DNA of 64,000 bases from Cylindrobasidium torrendii FP15055 ss-10. Taxonomy: Eukaryota > Basidiomycota > Agaricomycetes > Agaricales > Physalacriaceae. This document shows positions 23,960-36,197 of this stretch, piece after piece. Location: NCBI GenBank assembly GCA_000934385.1, contig KN880566.1:1-64000 (forward strand), given 5' to 3'. Position 1 is the stretch's first letter. Each line of letters opens with the position of its first letter. A program made the translations under genes and the position numbers. The notes beneath the pieces are model-generated. The model did not search any database. It had not been told where the DNA came from and was given only the letters and a program-made list of their open reading frames with translations.

Positions 23960-25274
23960 GCCTCTCCCGGATGAACGACCGCGCGCCTCTGTGGCAAATC
24001 TCATTGGCAGATTCGAGCAGCAGACCAAGCGGACAAGCATAGCTGGAACTCCTCCACTTGTCCCGCAATCGACTGGCGGAAGCAGCAAATGGCCACCAGT
24101 TCAAGCGGGCTCGCCGCCCAAAGCCAGTTGGAAGCATCTCTCTGCGGCTTCGACACCCGTCACATCCCCGGATTCCTCGAAGATTGTTCTCCCTGAGGAG
24201 AAACTGGTTGATCCAGTCCCCGAGAAGGAGACGACGCCGGAGAGAGAGGAGCCGCTGGTCTCCGAGAGACAGCCATCCCCACCACCAAAGGAGGCCACCC
24301 CACCTCCAGAGACACCTCCAACGCCGCCACCTGAGCCAGCACCGAAGAAGAAAGAGGCCAAGCCTCCAACGGCAGAGCCAACCACAGCACGCAAGCCGGC
24401 TGTACCCAAGACCCCAACGCCTGCCAAACCATCTCCTTCCACGCCTGCCCGCGCCAAGACACCTTCTGGCCTTCCACGTGCAAAGACACCGTCCTCAGCA
24501 ACCCCAACACGCGCCAAGACGCCCTCTGCTGCGACTCCAGTGCGTTCCAAGACGCCGTCTGCGCCATCTGCCTTCAAATCGCCTGCTTCCGCCCCACGGC
24601 CCGCATCCCGCACCTCTTCCAGTCGCTCGTCTACAACTCCTCGTGCCCCAGCAACGCCCAGGACGTCCTCGGCTCATTCTACTCCAGCCAGGACGGCACT
24701 GTCCCCGACACCGAGAACATCATCCTCTGGTCTCTATGCGCCCACAGCCGCGTCTCTTGCTAAGGCTCGCAATGCCCCAGAGCCAGGTCCACCGAAGGAG
24801 CACAAGAAAGTCGTACTCAGCAACCGTCTAACGCAGCCGACTGCTGCGTCCGCTGGAAAGGCTCGCGAAGAACCTGCCGTGAAGCCTGCCACTAGGCCTG
24901 GCATGAAGGTCGGCACTCTTACTGGTCGTGGTGGCCGTCCCACCAGCGGCCCTATCAAGACCAGCCCTTCAACTTCCAAGTCACCGAGAGCCTCTATTGA
25001 CCGCGGCAGTGTTGGACATGGTGTGCGCTCGCCTGTTTTATCCGGAACACCGACGCCCGAGCCTCAGCGCGATGATACCCCGGAGCCATCTGGCGTCAAG
25101 TCTCCCGAAATCACTGTCGAGCCAGAGACACCTGTCGAGCAGGAGCCAGAGACGACGCAGAAGCCTGATGATCTGGAGGATATGGTCAACCTTCTCCAGG
25201 CGTCGTCCCGTCCCGTCAGCATGATCAGCATTCCTGATGAAAGCTCGATTAACGACATCCCGGATGAGGAGTGA
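23960..25274 (+). CDS. Pro/Ser/Thr/Lys-rich protein with KTPS repeats
   Basis: Large exon open from an acceptor at 23958-23959 to the stop at 25274, about 437 residues; the 5' exon is unresolved, since no in-frame ATG lies just upstream. It starts with a conserved-looking PRASVANLIGRFEQQTKR segment. Next comes low-complexity sequence rich in Pro, Thr, Ser, Lys and Ala, including four R-[AS]-K-T-P-S units at about 24451-24562, and it ends with an acidic peptide (LEDMVNLLQASS...INDIPDEE). The TP and SP sites would suit proline-directed kinases, and the basic Pro-rich middle could bind microtubules or actin; both are guesses. I do not recognise the family. Confidence 0.65.
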
Positions 25275-26259
25275 AGGCTTTCAAGTCTTGGTTATGGTAA
25301 GGAAGGGAATCAAATGATAACGCGCCGAGGAAGGAAGGAATGAACGAATTGGATGGATCGTCAATGTCAACTTATTAGCTACTTTACTACTTTTACTTAC
25401 CCCTTCTCATTCGCGTTTGAACTTCTTCGGGAGTTTTTTCTTGGTCTTTTTCCCTTACTTCTCTCTCAAATATGCCCACCACTCCGCTAGGTTTGACCAA
25501 CTTTCTTGTCGATTGTTTTCGATACACGTACAACGTTCTTTGCTATTTATCGATGGTACAGTCTTCTTGTTGCTGTGAGGGAGGACTCTACTGAGGTTTT
25601 GCGGCTCTGTGTCAGCGTGTTAAGACCGCCGCATGAGTACTGTGTTCGCTTACACACCGGCAGGTATTGGTTGCTTCAGTCGGGTAGGTCTTGTTGCCTC
25701 TCATTTGAAGACTAGGCCCCGAAGGATTGAGTTTCGATAAGCCAGAAAATAGCTAGCTGATTTTGCGTGCCAAGTCCTGCCTTCAAGCAGCGATGTTGGG
25801 TGGTGAACAAAATCAAAAATTTGATTGAGCAGTCCAAATTCAAGAATGAATAGATAACACGACAGCAATAAATAGCCAGGATTATAAACAAAAATATGTA
25901 AATTTCTTACTTGAAGACGCGGTGTGCGATGAGTAACAGCGATGTATGTAGATGAAAGAGCCTCTTTAAGAGACGATATGCGGTATAGAGGGGACAATAA
26001 TACTTGAATAAGACCTTTTGACGGAAAGGAAAGGCACGCATGGCATGTGCCCGGCTAAGAAATGAGTAATCGTAAAAGACTAGCAAACGCGTTTTATGCA
26101 GGCGCAAGGGTCGGTGTCGCCCCGCCAAGGCCATCGTGGGGCTCCTCCTTGAGAACTACAGTCTTCAACGACTTGCCCGGCCGCGTTCGCTTGCTTTGCC
26201 TATCCACTAAACTTATCGTCACCAGTGTCAACGGGCACCAGCTGCTCGCCGACACGATT
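25275..26259. other. Intergenic, no gene seen
   Basis: About 1 kb with T-rich 3' flank of the preceding gene and short unsupported frames. Confidence 0.5.
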
Positions 26260-27213
26260 CTAAGCATTCGCACCGCGCAGAGCATGTTGTAGTGTCAGAC
26301 CATGGGATGCAACATAGACGTACATCTCACTGCCCAAGACGCCGTTCATATAATCGCGCCCGATGTCTTTCGAGGTAAGTGTGACAGGGTAGAACTGAAC
26401 GTCTGCGCCAAAATTCGGGATCACGCTAATAAAGTCCACGAAGCGGACAAGGAAGACATGGTCGGGAACGCAGTCCCCCTCACGCCTGGTGGAAGGAGCG
26501 GTCACAATGGCCTCATTCTTCTCGAGTTGTGGGGGGCCTCCCTCAGCGGAGCGGTGGACAAGGAACTGGGCAACGGCGCTACCGTACAAGAGGTCGACAT
26601 TCCAGGCGACTTTCGTCGTTTGTGTTTCGCATATAAGAGGGACTCGCATAATCATGCCTCCGTCAATACATCCTCGCATGTATGAGGCGTTGACGTCCAG
26701 TGCGAGCCAGTAGTTGGCGGATTGGATCGGATGAATTTCATCAAGTCCGGGCTACAAGTCCGTCAGCGTCCATGGAGTTCTGCGGAAAAAAGACTCACAA
26801 GCCTGTAAGGCTCTAGTGGATACTGGAGGCGACGACAAACCAACTCGAAGCTTTCGAAGTGATCCTGAAGGCCTGTTCTGCCGGTTGCAAAGTCTTGAGA
26901 AGTCGCGGTGAAGGGTCTCGGGGGCAACATCGTCGAGTTTGGTGAATAATATGTAGGCCCGTCGACATTGCCCGTGTATGATCTGACAGCCAACTTCGCG
27001 TGGTCTGTAGCGAAGCGTGCAAGTGCCAGTAAGTCCGGGTTTTTGTACTGAATTAAATATTTAGCCTGCAAAGGATGAGAATTTCGTGAAAGGATGGCGC
27101 ACGATGATGTTGGCTAAAGGAACGATGTCCTCGATCAGAGGTAGGTCGCCCGCGACAAGACGTTGTTCCAAGGATTGATGTGCGAGCTTCATCTGGATCC
27201 AAGTCAGATACAT
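26260..27213 (-). CDS. Hypothetical protein, unrecognised
   Basis: Exons 27213-27103, 27047-26799 and 26751-26260 give 283 residues. The first intron may instead end at 27066 (37 bases); I prefer 27048-27102 because its size fits the other genes. The frame joins smoothly through the second intron (26752-26798) at EPYRL-PGLDEIHPIQS. The sequence has hydrophobic blocks such as VAWNVDLLYGSAVAQFLVH and HVFLVRFVDFISVIPNFG, and no motif I can name. The start Met at 27213 is the first in a frame open from about 27260, so an upstream exon is possible. Confidence 0.55.
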
Positions 27214-28254
27214 TTCAGGGATCTCACTGTAAGTGTTCTCACATTGGCAGACTCCTTCAGATTACGGGGGTAAATCTCATCTTGGGACCACCGTGCTACA
27301 GGGTATACAAATAATTCCAATGGGTTGGGTGGTAGTTGAGGTTGTGAAATTGGCCCAAAATTCATGAGGAAAAGCCGGCTGCGTGTAAATGCTCAGCGAC
27401 AGATGAATTTGTCCCACGAACGACTGTTATACACGTGAAATATAATCAAAGTGTGCCGTGGTTGAGAGGGGGTGTCAAGGTCGATAGAGGTAGAGGAGTG
27501 GTAGAAGTGGGCTTAATGATTTGGTGATGTTGGTGACGGAGTGAATGATGGTCGCTAAAAGAGAAGTCTGGCATATATACGCAGGCCCAAACAAAGACCC
27601 ACCGTTGAGCGGCCCACATTGCCCCCTGAAAATTAAAAGGTAGTAAAGCACAAGAAAAGGGACTCATCACATACAAATGACTCTTCAATGACCAGGATTT
27701 TGTGCAGCAACACAAATTTTCTCCTTGTCGGCAAACGGAGACAAAGCTCATGGCATTGGGTGCGTGCGTTTGTGCGTCGAGGACGAATAAACTTGGCTCT
27801 GGATTTGACCTCAAAAGGATTTATTAGCATTTTATGAGCTAATATATCATACAACTTGCTAGAGGAGGCAATGCTAGCCGTCGATGGCGGAGCCGCTGGG
27901 CGGTACTACATTGGCTCGGCGACGACCTAACCGCAAGATAGCCCGGCCTTCGCAAACTTGGGATGTTTCTCGACAGAAATCACGAAATCAGCATTTTCAG
28001 CAAGTCTTCCCATATTTCTCACAGTTACAATTTCTGTTTCCGGGCCCAAGCTTTAATCGCCAGAAATTCGCGGATATTCGGATTTTTTCACGTGGCTGTA
28101 GTCAGCAAGTCCTCTTTCGGCGTTGTGCTCACCACCTTCCACGATGACCGCCATCCGAATGTTCAGATAGCACTGCGATGGAGGCACTCGCGTCTTCGGA
28201 TAACATGCTTCTGGACGCATCAACAAGTGCTAGCATATTTGGCGGGCGAACCCA

Positions 28255-28278
28255 ACCCATCCATCGGGTTGGATGGGT
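28255..28278. repeat. Perfect 9-bp inverted repeat
   Basis: ACCCATCCA at 28255-28263 and TGGATGGGT at 28270-28278, separated by 6 bases. It could form a hairpin. No function is implied. Confidence 0.6.
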
Positions 28279-30098
28279 CGAACCTGGCGACCTTCTCGGA
28301 CGGCACAAGCAACAGAAACACCAAACCGGAGGGTAACCAGCCCGGCAAGTTTCGAAGCACTTTGACTGCAGAGACTCTGGCGACCCCGGCGGGATGGTGC
28401 GAAGTTTTACTGAAGGCGCCGTACGATGTCGAACGAATCCTGGCACTCTCTGGTCAATCTTCCCCGCGGGGAACAGTCAATTCGACTCGCCTCATAAATT
28501 CTTCGCTGGACGTTGGGAATAAAACAGCAGGGATACAGTTTGGGAAGAAACAGAGAATGTGGATATATCGATTATTGAGTTTTTCCTCTCTTGCGACCTC
28601 CACCAGCTTCAACAGCTTGGCATCCTGATATTCCTCTGCTAACCCTCTCCTCCACTGCCCCATTGTGTCGCAAATGCAATTTCTGTTAAACGACCCGCTA
28701 TCCATCTACTCCTTGGCGGTTACAAGACAAAATTTTGCCTACCATCGACCAACGACGCCTTGGGGTCGGCTCTCGCATGTCACGCCTTTTCGACTTGAAT
28801 GCCATTTATTCGTCTCTGTTGGCTTGGGCGCGCGGTAGCCTGGTTAACACACGGCCTTACAGAGGCACGCGGGCATTGTAGTATATGTTACTGGACCATA
28901 CTGCGCTCTATCACTGACCGGCCTACCAGTCACTCTACCCACCTCTATTAGAAGCTATCGTACGACGCCCGAGGAGTACATCTCCCCCCTTCGAAAACTT
29001 CCCATTCCTTGTTGACTAGTACTTACTGTATGCCTGCTTTACGTATCCAATGAAGATTTTTCCTCAGCGGACGTCCCGCAACTTGCAAATGTGGATGTGC
29101 TCAGAGGCGTGTGTATTATTTCAAACTACGGCGGTAGGAATATGAATAAATTTGAAATAGGTAGGTAAGCTGGCTGGGGCGGAAGGAGGGCCGACACATC
29201 CGGAAAAATGCACAACATGCATGAGCACGCGGCTCTGTCGACCGTGAGGCAAAGTAGCGTCCAGGACATGGGGAGATCAACGGCATGGGCTGGGCGTGGG
29301 TGAGATTCGCGGTCGGAAAGTTCGTCCTGGCGGGTTGTCGGACGGGGTTGCCATGTGATGGAAAACCATCATGTCGGCATGAGCGGGAGGCATAGGAGGA
29401 TGGCGAGCGGTTGGAGGATGGGGCGTTGCATCGACCGTAAATATGAACCTAGATGAACGTACAAATGCTACTGAACGTCGTGGATGGCAATGAGCGTGGG
29501 CGTGGTGAGGACGGCCATTGACACGCACCATAAAGTCAGCCGTTCGCTCGCCTAGCCGTAGGCAATCGGCGTCCTGGACACGAAGTCGGCGAGAGGAGAA
29601 GGAAAGCAGAATCTGAGAGGATAGATCGAGAACTAGTCATGGTGGGAAGAGAGAAAGTATAGGACGCGGTCACGTAATCGATCCTGCTTGTTTCTCCTCC
29701 AGTTGTCCTGTCCTGGCACTGGTCAAGCGTAAAAAAATCGCCAAAATTGCGCCTACCCACGGAAACAAGAGTCGACAAAAAAGAAACAGGCGAGTGCCGA
29801 CGCCACACAGCCAGCTGGCGTACATTTCCATCCCGAATCTGCGCCTACCTTTGCTTCAATTTTCCAATTCCAATTTTCTTTTTCAATTTCTTCCTCTTGC
29901 TGCCTCGGCGCCGTGCAAAGGCATTTGCGCCCACTCTATGCCTGGGCGTTGTCTGCACTGTGTCTGCGCAATGCCATGACCGATTAGGAATGCGCCCACA
30001 CCACTAGACCTGATCTGGTGCCCGTCCTGCACGAAATGGACGCCGAAACGTCGTGAAGGAGAGGTGAGTCAGGATGGTCCTCGTCGTCGCTGACAGAG

Positions 30099-30106
30099 TT
30101 TATAAA
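30099..30106 (+). promoter_or_regulatory. TATA-like box without an adjacent gene
   Basis: TTTATAAAAGGG lies about 660 bases upstream of the next ATG (30765), followed by an imperfect ATATCACA duplication and two CACGTG boxes (about 30168 and 30199). Either the next gene has a long leader or an unannotated transcript starts here. Confidence 0.3.
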
Positions 30107-30764
30107 AGGGCGCGCAGCACGATATCACAATATCACAATGTGGCGTGCCGCCTCGGCAGACATGCCCACGTGTGGCTGAGTACGCAATAGAGCTCATCAC
30201 GTGCCTGTAGGTCGGTGGCCCCCGCGTAATTGGCCTGCAAAGCAAATGAGCGGGGGTTTCGACGTAGAACGAGAAATATGGGTTCTGTCTGTGCGTTGGA
30301 ATGCCCCGAAAACCGGCGCAGCTGTGGGTCTGCGTGGAAGACTAGTATTTGTCAACCGCGGCGGGGGCAAGGCGACTCGTCGCCAGCGTCACCAAAACGC
30401 CTCCAATCTTATTCAAACTTTACAAAAGTACTCTTGAGGGTCTATATTTCACTAAAGGATGGTATTTGAGAGCGTCGCAACGGTTTTACAGTCGCAATCC
30501 CATTCCCCGTGCCACTCACCGTCACTCCTTGCAACATCGCCGTCCTGCGCCTTTTCGGGACACCAGCAATTTATTAAGCTTCTTTCTCGACTATTAGAGC
30601 GACTCTGCATGTCTGATGAGCACAGGACGCGGTGTACGAGGCTGATTTGTGCATTTGCACATGCGATCAATGTTCGCGCTCTTGGTCTTCGTCCACCACC
30701 ACGATCTCTTTCGACCCCACCGATATCCCTCCTGCTCCCTTCAAACAATTTTCTTCCCCTCACG

Positions 30765-32658
30765 ATGGTCAAAGGAAAAACACAAAAGAAATCTGGTGCG
30801 TGTATACAAATACTACAGGCGACTTTAGCTGATCATGGCGCCGTCCGCAATTAGCAAACCAGTCCTTCGAAATTCAACTCGTCTCTCAACGCGAGCTTAG
30901 TCGACAATACGTCGATTATACCAATGGCGGCACCGCTGCAAAACGGAACCAAGAAGAGGCCGAAGAAGAGCAAAAGACCGTTGCACAAGTCGCCGACTCC
31001 TTCATTCACAGCAAGGAAACAGACTACACCCAGGGAATCGCATGGGAACACCAATCCTCAGAACCGATAACAACATATAAGCCGAAGGCAAATCCTACGG
31101 AGAAGAAACGGCGCAAGGCCCGGGAAATTGCTCTCACCGTGCGTCGTGAACCTTTTCTCTTTCACATCCTTTCTAATAACGTGATCTTAGACCCCCGTAT
31201 ACGCTCCCACCCCTTCCTCATCCACCGCCGGATTCGCTCCAGTTCAATCCTCGACCACCGTTGTTCCCGCCAACGACCTCCTTCATCATCAACCTACCGC
31301 CTACAGGTCACATGTGCGTGAACGTTCAGTTGCATCTCCTCTTGACGTAATCCTCATGTGTTGGTAGCCTGTTCCCTCGTCGACTGTCTTCAACTTCCCC
31401 ATTCCGAACGGCCCTGCGAATGGACTTCCTGTGTGTTACAACCCTTGTCTTGCCATTACCTTAACTAACGAAAGCAGATGGCAACTGCAGCCCCGATCCC
31501 CGTCCCCGCAGTCGGACTCCGTCAGCAATCCACTGCAACGCTCTCTGCAAAGAAACGCGCCCGTCAAGATGACCCCATCAACAAGGAGCCCACCGACACG
31601 CGCCCTTTTAAGGGTGCTAGATACCACACACCGGACAGTACGCCTGTGAGTCTCGACGCGAGTTTGTTTTTACTATGCGGTAGACGCTAAATTCACTTCA
31701 GGCCTCCTCTCAAGTGGCTGCATACGCCCTTACGGGAACTTTGACGATTCATGTGGACGCCAACGGCCTCAAACTTCTGTCGTCTCCGAACGCAACGTTT
31801 GGCAAGGTCGTTGTGAATGACAGTGCCCACACTTGGCTAAAGTATGAGGGCGAGTTGCTTTCGGGTAGCTTCATGCTCGACCACGTTGCCGAGATGTCGA
31901 CGCAACCACTCGCATCTCCCACGGACTATCTGGTCATGTACCAGGGCACAAATGGACCACAGCCGATGCTTCTGCGCAATGTCTCCTCCCATGTTGGCGT
32001 AAAGATAGGAAAGCGGACTCACTCGGTCAACGCGGACGTTGCGACACTCGAGGAGACAGGCAAGGCTGTAGCAGACTGCCAGCGCAAAGTCGAGGCGATC
32101 AAGAAAATCTGTGGACAGACCCGAATTCAGTCGGCTGGGCCGCCAACTGGAACTCTCCCGACCATGGTTTCGAGCGTCAGCCAAGTCGCGATTGGTTATG
32201 GCGTGCCTCTTCACGAGACGCAACTCCCGTCTCCTTCTGTCACTACGGCTGCTTCTCCGGCCGACGAAGGGGTCATTCCGACCGACGACTTCACATATGC
32301 CCCGTCGGGAACTAGGCCATCTCCCTTGCAGGTCGTGAGCCCTACACCGTCGTTGGACTCTGAGCGCGGCGCGACGCAGACTCCTTCTGAGTCCGACATA
32401 GCCACGCACTTGCCTGAGGCTGATAGCCTCGCGGCTCATGCAGAAACTCTTCTCTACGGGCTTCGAAATCTTACCTCTGACGGCGTAAAGGAGGTTTTGA
32501 GAAAGTTCGCTGAATTTATGGAGGAATACAACAAGTCTGCCGCGCGTCATGGAGAATTTCGCTACGGACTCAACCTTACCCTCGAAGGGGAACAGGAGGT
32601 TCTGAGAAAGTTCATGGAGTTTATGGAGGCGTATAACAAATTGACTGGAGTCTACTAA
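30765..32658 (+). CDS. Orphan nuclear-type protein with C-terminal duplication
   Basis: Six exons: 30765-30795, 30855-31138, 31191-31313, 31368-31430, 31478-31645 and 31702-32658 (541 residues). The first exon encodes only MVKGKTQKKS. A Glu/Lys-rich part, a Pro/Ser-rich linker and a basic KKRAR signal precede the last exon, which opens with a beta-rich segment (YALTGTLTIHVDANGLKLL). The last 70 residues contain two copies of a unit of form YGL-N-LT...EVLRKF-EF-E-YNK, an internal duplication also visible in the DNA (about 32451-32640). I do not recognise the family. Its layout (basic signal, intron, beta-rich domain) resembles the gene at 40003-41731. Confidence 0.7.
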
Positions 32659-33246
32659 TTGGACAGCATCTTCAACTAGGACTCTTACTGGCATTCCTGC
32701 GCTTCCTCATCCATATACCATGCCAACTTCTCCATCCACTAGCGCGTTTTCCTTTTCACGAATATCTTTACGAACAGTTCTACTCTCATGGTTCTATATC
32801 CTCTCTGTCTCTTTAACATCTTGGTTTCGTATATAGTGGTACTTGTATAGCCTCTCGAGGAGGCGCAGTAGCAGTCCACCGTCGAGTTATCTACCCACCC
32901 AGTGTTTGTTGTTTCCTGTATTTTGCTGTATGTGCTACTAGGCATGCATGCTTGTAGGTGTACGATATTTGTTGTTGTCGAATGCGATATATCTTTGCTC
33001 TATGCGTCTGGCGCGATCGCCGATTCCAGTTGAGTTTTAGAGAGACCCGGTGGCTTCAAGAGGCAGCACTCAACGCTCGATTCCCTGCCATATATGTGAC
33101 CCCAGCATCATGACCTCGTCGAGAGACTTGAAGGACCCGCCTGCTGTGACGCACTTGTATCATTCAATTTTTATACACTCTAGTAGAGCGTGCGATTCCT
33201 GGGTCACAAACATTTTGTTTTTCTCATGCTCGAAAGTCTATCTGAG
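32659..33246. other. Intergenic, convergent gene ends
   Basis: 3' flanks of two convergent genes, T-rich, no gene seen. Confidence 0.5.
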
Positions 33247-34310
33247 TTAAACAAGAACCGCCGCCAGAATTGTGTGACTTGAAGCTTCCTTCCGCAACGG
33301 CCACTCGCCGTCGTCCTCACCGGTAGTAAATCCTATTCCTTCCATCTCAACTCTCCTAGCCTCTTCTTTGGCAGCCATAGTCAACTCCAGCCGTGTGTCG
33401 ATACCCATCTCGGACAGCAGTTTCACATCAAGGTGGTCGAAGAGATGTTCTCTCAGCAGCTCGTCCATCACTCCGCGGAAGTGTACTGCCAGAGTCCCCA
33501 CTGGCATCTCAAAGACTGAACACACCGCTGCGTATAGCTCACAGACCTTTGGCGGCATCGGTATGGCAAAGGGCGGCGCGACGACAACGGGCCAAAGCAT
33601 GTCTTCAAAATGTTCGCCAACGCGGGGTGGACGCCGCCAATGATATTGTGTGTCCGACTGGCATTCCGCACATCGGACGGCAGTTGAAGATGCCTGATGT
33701 GCAGACAACATCGGAGAGTAGTTCAGCGTTTCCGGGTTGGCGAGGTATGTATTGACTGGGGAAAGGCTCTGCGTGTCCGTGGCAAGACAGTCGAAGACTT
33801 CATTCATATCCAACGCAAGCAGTTCGCCTGTGCGCTGACGCGAGAACCCAGTGTGCTGCTCGGCTTGTACAAGCAATTCTGCCTCGGCGCTCTTGCATTT
33901 GTCGAAGTCGTCCTTCGGCGTGAGAATATAGTGGACGCCATGCGCAATGAGCGGGAGAAGGAGATTGAGTGCAGCGCGTCGACGTAGACATGGTGTTAGT
34001 TCAGTTATAGTTGGGTCTGGCGTGGTACACTGGGCGGCGACAGTCGAAGGAACAGGGAGACTTGGATGTGAGCCACTGTGTGATCTTGCCTGGTGTTCTT
34101 CCGATATCATTGAGCTAGACACTCGTTTGCTGGTTGATGCTTCCGCCTCCGCAAAAGGCGAATGGTGGGCTGGCCATTGGCTGTGAGTTTGACAATATTG
34201 AGACCTTTGTGTGAGGCTTGGAACGATGGCTTGAACTTGGTCGTGATATCCAATGCTACGTCCTTCGCAGCCCATTGCCGGAGTGGGGCCAGCAGTTCTG
34301 ATTTGAGCAT
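33247..34310 (-). CDS. Hypothetical protein, unrecognised
   Basis: Best model is exons 34310-34123 and 34075-33247 (338 residues), with a 47-base intron. A single longer frame starting at 34560 also covers exon 2, but its N-terminal part is rich in Cys, His and Trp and looks out of frame, while the 34310 start gives a helical, ordinary sequence (MLKSELLAPLRQWAAKDVAL). The middle (AALNLLLPLIAHGVHYIL) and the acidic C-terminal region (EARRVEMEGIGFTTGEDDGEW) are protein-like. No domain is recognised. Confidence 0.55.
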
Positions 34311-35333
34311 GGCAGTGGGAAGTCAATCTACGACGATCTCTCGACGACGTTGTGGATTGCTTGAGTTGATTGACGTGCGCGCCACAAATTTGGACGCTCT
34401 GGACATAGTAGGCAGCAGAGCGACACACGACGTAGATGGCCTGCCAATGTTTAGCTATCCATATCATATCGTTGAAGAGCTCTCGAGGGCTTACTATTAT
34501 TGACGCAGCAATGCTCCAGATAAAGAGCTCTGATTCGGCGTTGAATAGCACAATCGACATGGGAAGCTTGAAGTTAGAGTTCAGCGGAGAAAGCCTTTTC
34601 AGACAGCTAACTTGTTCAAGAACTTATATAAATTACTCAATACTGGGTCTTTGTTTGTGGCAGGGGCCATTTGTTCGAATACAATGGCCCTCAAATGACA
34701 TAAGCAATCCTGGCTAGGCATCACCGGCCGGATTCATTCAACTCACTGCTACACGGTATCACTGATTAGGAATAGCTGATGTACCAGTGTCGCGGGTTTG
34801 AATTGTACAACACCGCTGCAACCGTTCCAATCATATAAGGCGTAAGGTCAAGCTGTAGAGGACTCGAGGGCATGGTATTAAGCGCCATCTACGAATAGTA
34901 GTAGAATCGTTCGCGCCAAAAAAAATCCTATCAGCCACCTCGTCCTGCAACTCCTTTCAGCAGGATAACGCGTATTACTACCTGAAGTCCTGGACTTAGA
35001 ACGAGCTGTCGTGAAGAGTCGGTTCGCTTTGCGACCCTCCTAAATTTCAGAGATGGGTATTGCAAAAAATAGAGACGGGAGCTAGAAGTCCAAGTTGCTT
35101 GGAAGCCATCACCTTTGGCAACAGTCATCTGTAACATACCAGACTGCCCATTTGCGGCCGCCATGGGCACCTGATGAGCACGAAAGCGGGTTGCCGGCGA
35201 CGAGAGGATACAGTTGAATCCGTTGTATTGAACATTTTAGCGCATGGACACACAGGTGTAGTATACGTGTTGTAGTCGTGTCATAGTGAACTGGTTCGAG
35301 TCGATCCATCCACCCAGAAGGAACCATTACTGC
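34311..35333. other. Intergenic, no gene seen
   Basis: About 1 kb upstream of the preceding gene and 3' of the FKBP gene. Short frames only. Confidence 0.5.
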
Positions 35334-35860
35334 TTATAGCTCATCGGAACTGGGAGACTTGCTGTCCAAAGACACGAGTTCAGTGGTGAAGACAAGGGCA
35401 GCATTTGGAGGAATGACACCGCCTGCTCCGCGCTCGCCTGTGTACCAGTCAGAAAGCGTGTTCATGAGGAAGGTAGATAGACGCACCGTATGCGAGGAAT
35501 GCCGGGATAGTAAGCTTGCGATGTTCACCAACACACATGTCGAGGAGGCCCTGGTCCCAGCCCTTGATAACCTGGCCAACGCCGACTAGGATTGGAATAA
35601 GTCTGTGGTCGTGTCGAATTGAAAGGGCACGCACGGGTCAAAGGCAGAGGGTTTCCACGGGGGATACTGGAGTCAAACTGGACGCCAGTATCAAAGAGAG
35701 TGCCGGTATAGTGGACCTTGATTTTGTCGCCGGCCTTGGCCTTGACCTTGCAGTCCTCAGGCATGAACGTGGTCTCGATATGGAGGTCGGTGGGCGCCTC
35801 TTCCTTCGCGACGGCAAAGGCGGCGAGCGAGATGATAACTGCGGGGATAAAAGAGCGCAT
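35334..35860 (-). CDS. FPR2: ER-lumen FKBP-type prolyl isomerase
   Basis: Exons 35860-35635, 35585-35487 and 35437-35334, 142 residues. FKBP2/Fpr2-type enzymes catalyse prolyl cis-trans isomerisation in the ER lumen. An N-terminal signal peptide ([18 protein letters not shown]) is followed by the FKBP fold: [40 protein letters not shown], then [20 protein letters not shown]. The protein ends in SDEL, a KDEL-like retention tetrapeptide. Both introns are 49 bases. The loop usually read LAYGERGAGG is split by the second one. The gene is divergent from the Ser-rich gene at 36198. Confidence 0.95.
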
Positions 35861-36197
35861 GATGGTCGTCTAATGTGCGATAATTTGGTCTGGATGGTCG
35901 TCGTGGCAGTCGCGTATGAAACGGCCTTTGGGGACTACTTCCGATCACCCATCAGTAACACAGCCACTCATTTTCGAACCACTCCGAGCCGGATATAATT
36001 GTTTCTTTCATCCCCTCACCCACTACAATCAACGAATCTTCCGCCTCCAATCTCAAGCTTTTTCGCCTTTTTTACGAACAGACACACCCCTCTCTTATTG
36101 TGACTGTGAACGTGTACTAGACGAACGAGAAGATTCAAGCCACCAGACGCACACCCACGAAAGCCTGCTTTGTTTGTACTACCAGACGCCTACAACG
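35861..36197. other. Shared divergent promoter region
   Basis: 337 bases between two start codons pointing away from each other, FKBP (-) and the Ser-rich gene (+). No TATA box is obvious. Confidence 0.45.

Larger units (their letters stand above)
27214..30764. other. Gene-poor stretch of 3.5 kb
   Basis: No frame has both splice support and protein-like composition. A 221-codon frame at 27963-28628 looks random in composition. Two small items are listed separately: a perfect stem-loop near 28255 and a TATA box near 30100 with no gene close behind it. Confidence 0.45.

Noticed and set aside
24101..24613. Gly/Ala-rich 170-codon frame antisense to the Pro/Ser-rich gene
   Set aside because: It is the shadow of a Pro/Thr/Lys-rich coding sequence; the sense frame has the conserved N-terminal motif and codon pattern.
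27963..28628. 221-codon open frame on + starting with ATG
   Set aside because: Composition is random-looking (many His, Ser, Arg, Trp), there are no splice or domain cues, and it spans a hairpin. Kept as intergenic.
33247..34560. Single 437-codon frame taken as one exon
   Set aside because: The part upstream of 34122 has Cys/His/Trp-rich composition, while another frame from the ATG at 34310 joins by a normal 47-base intron into the same downstream frame.
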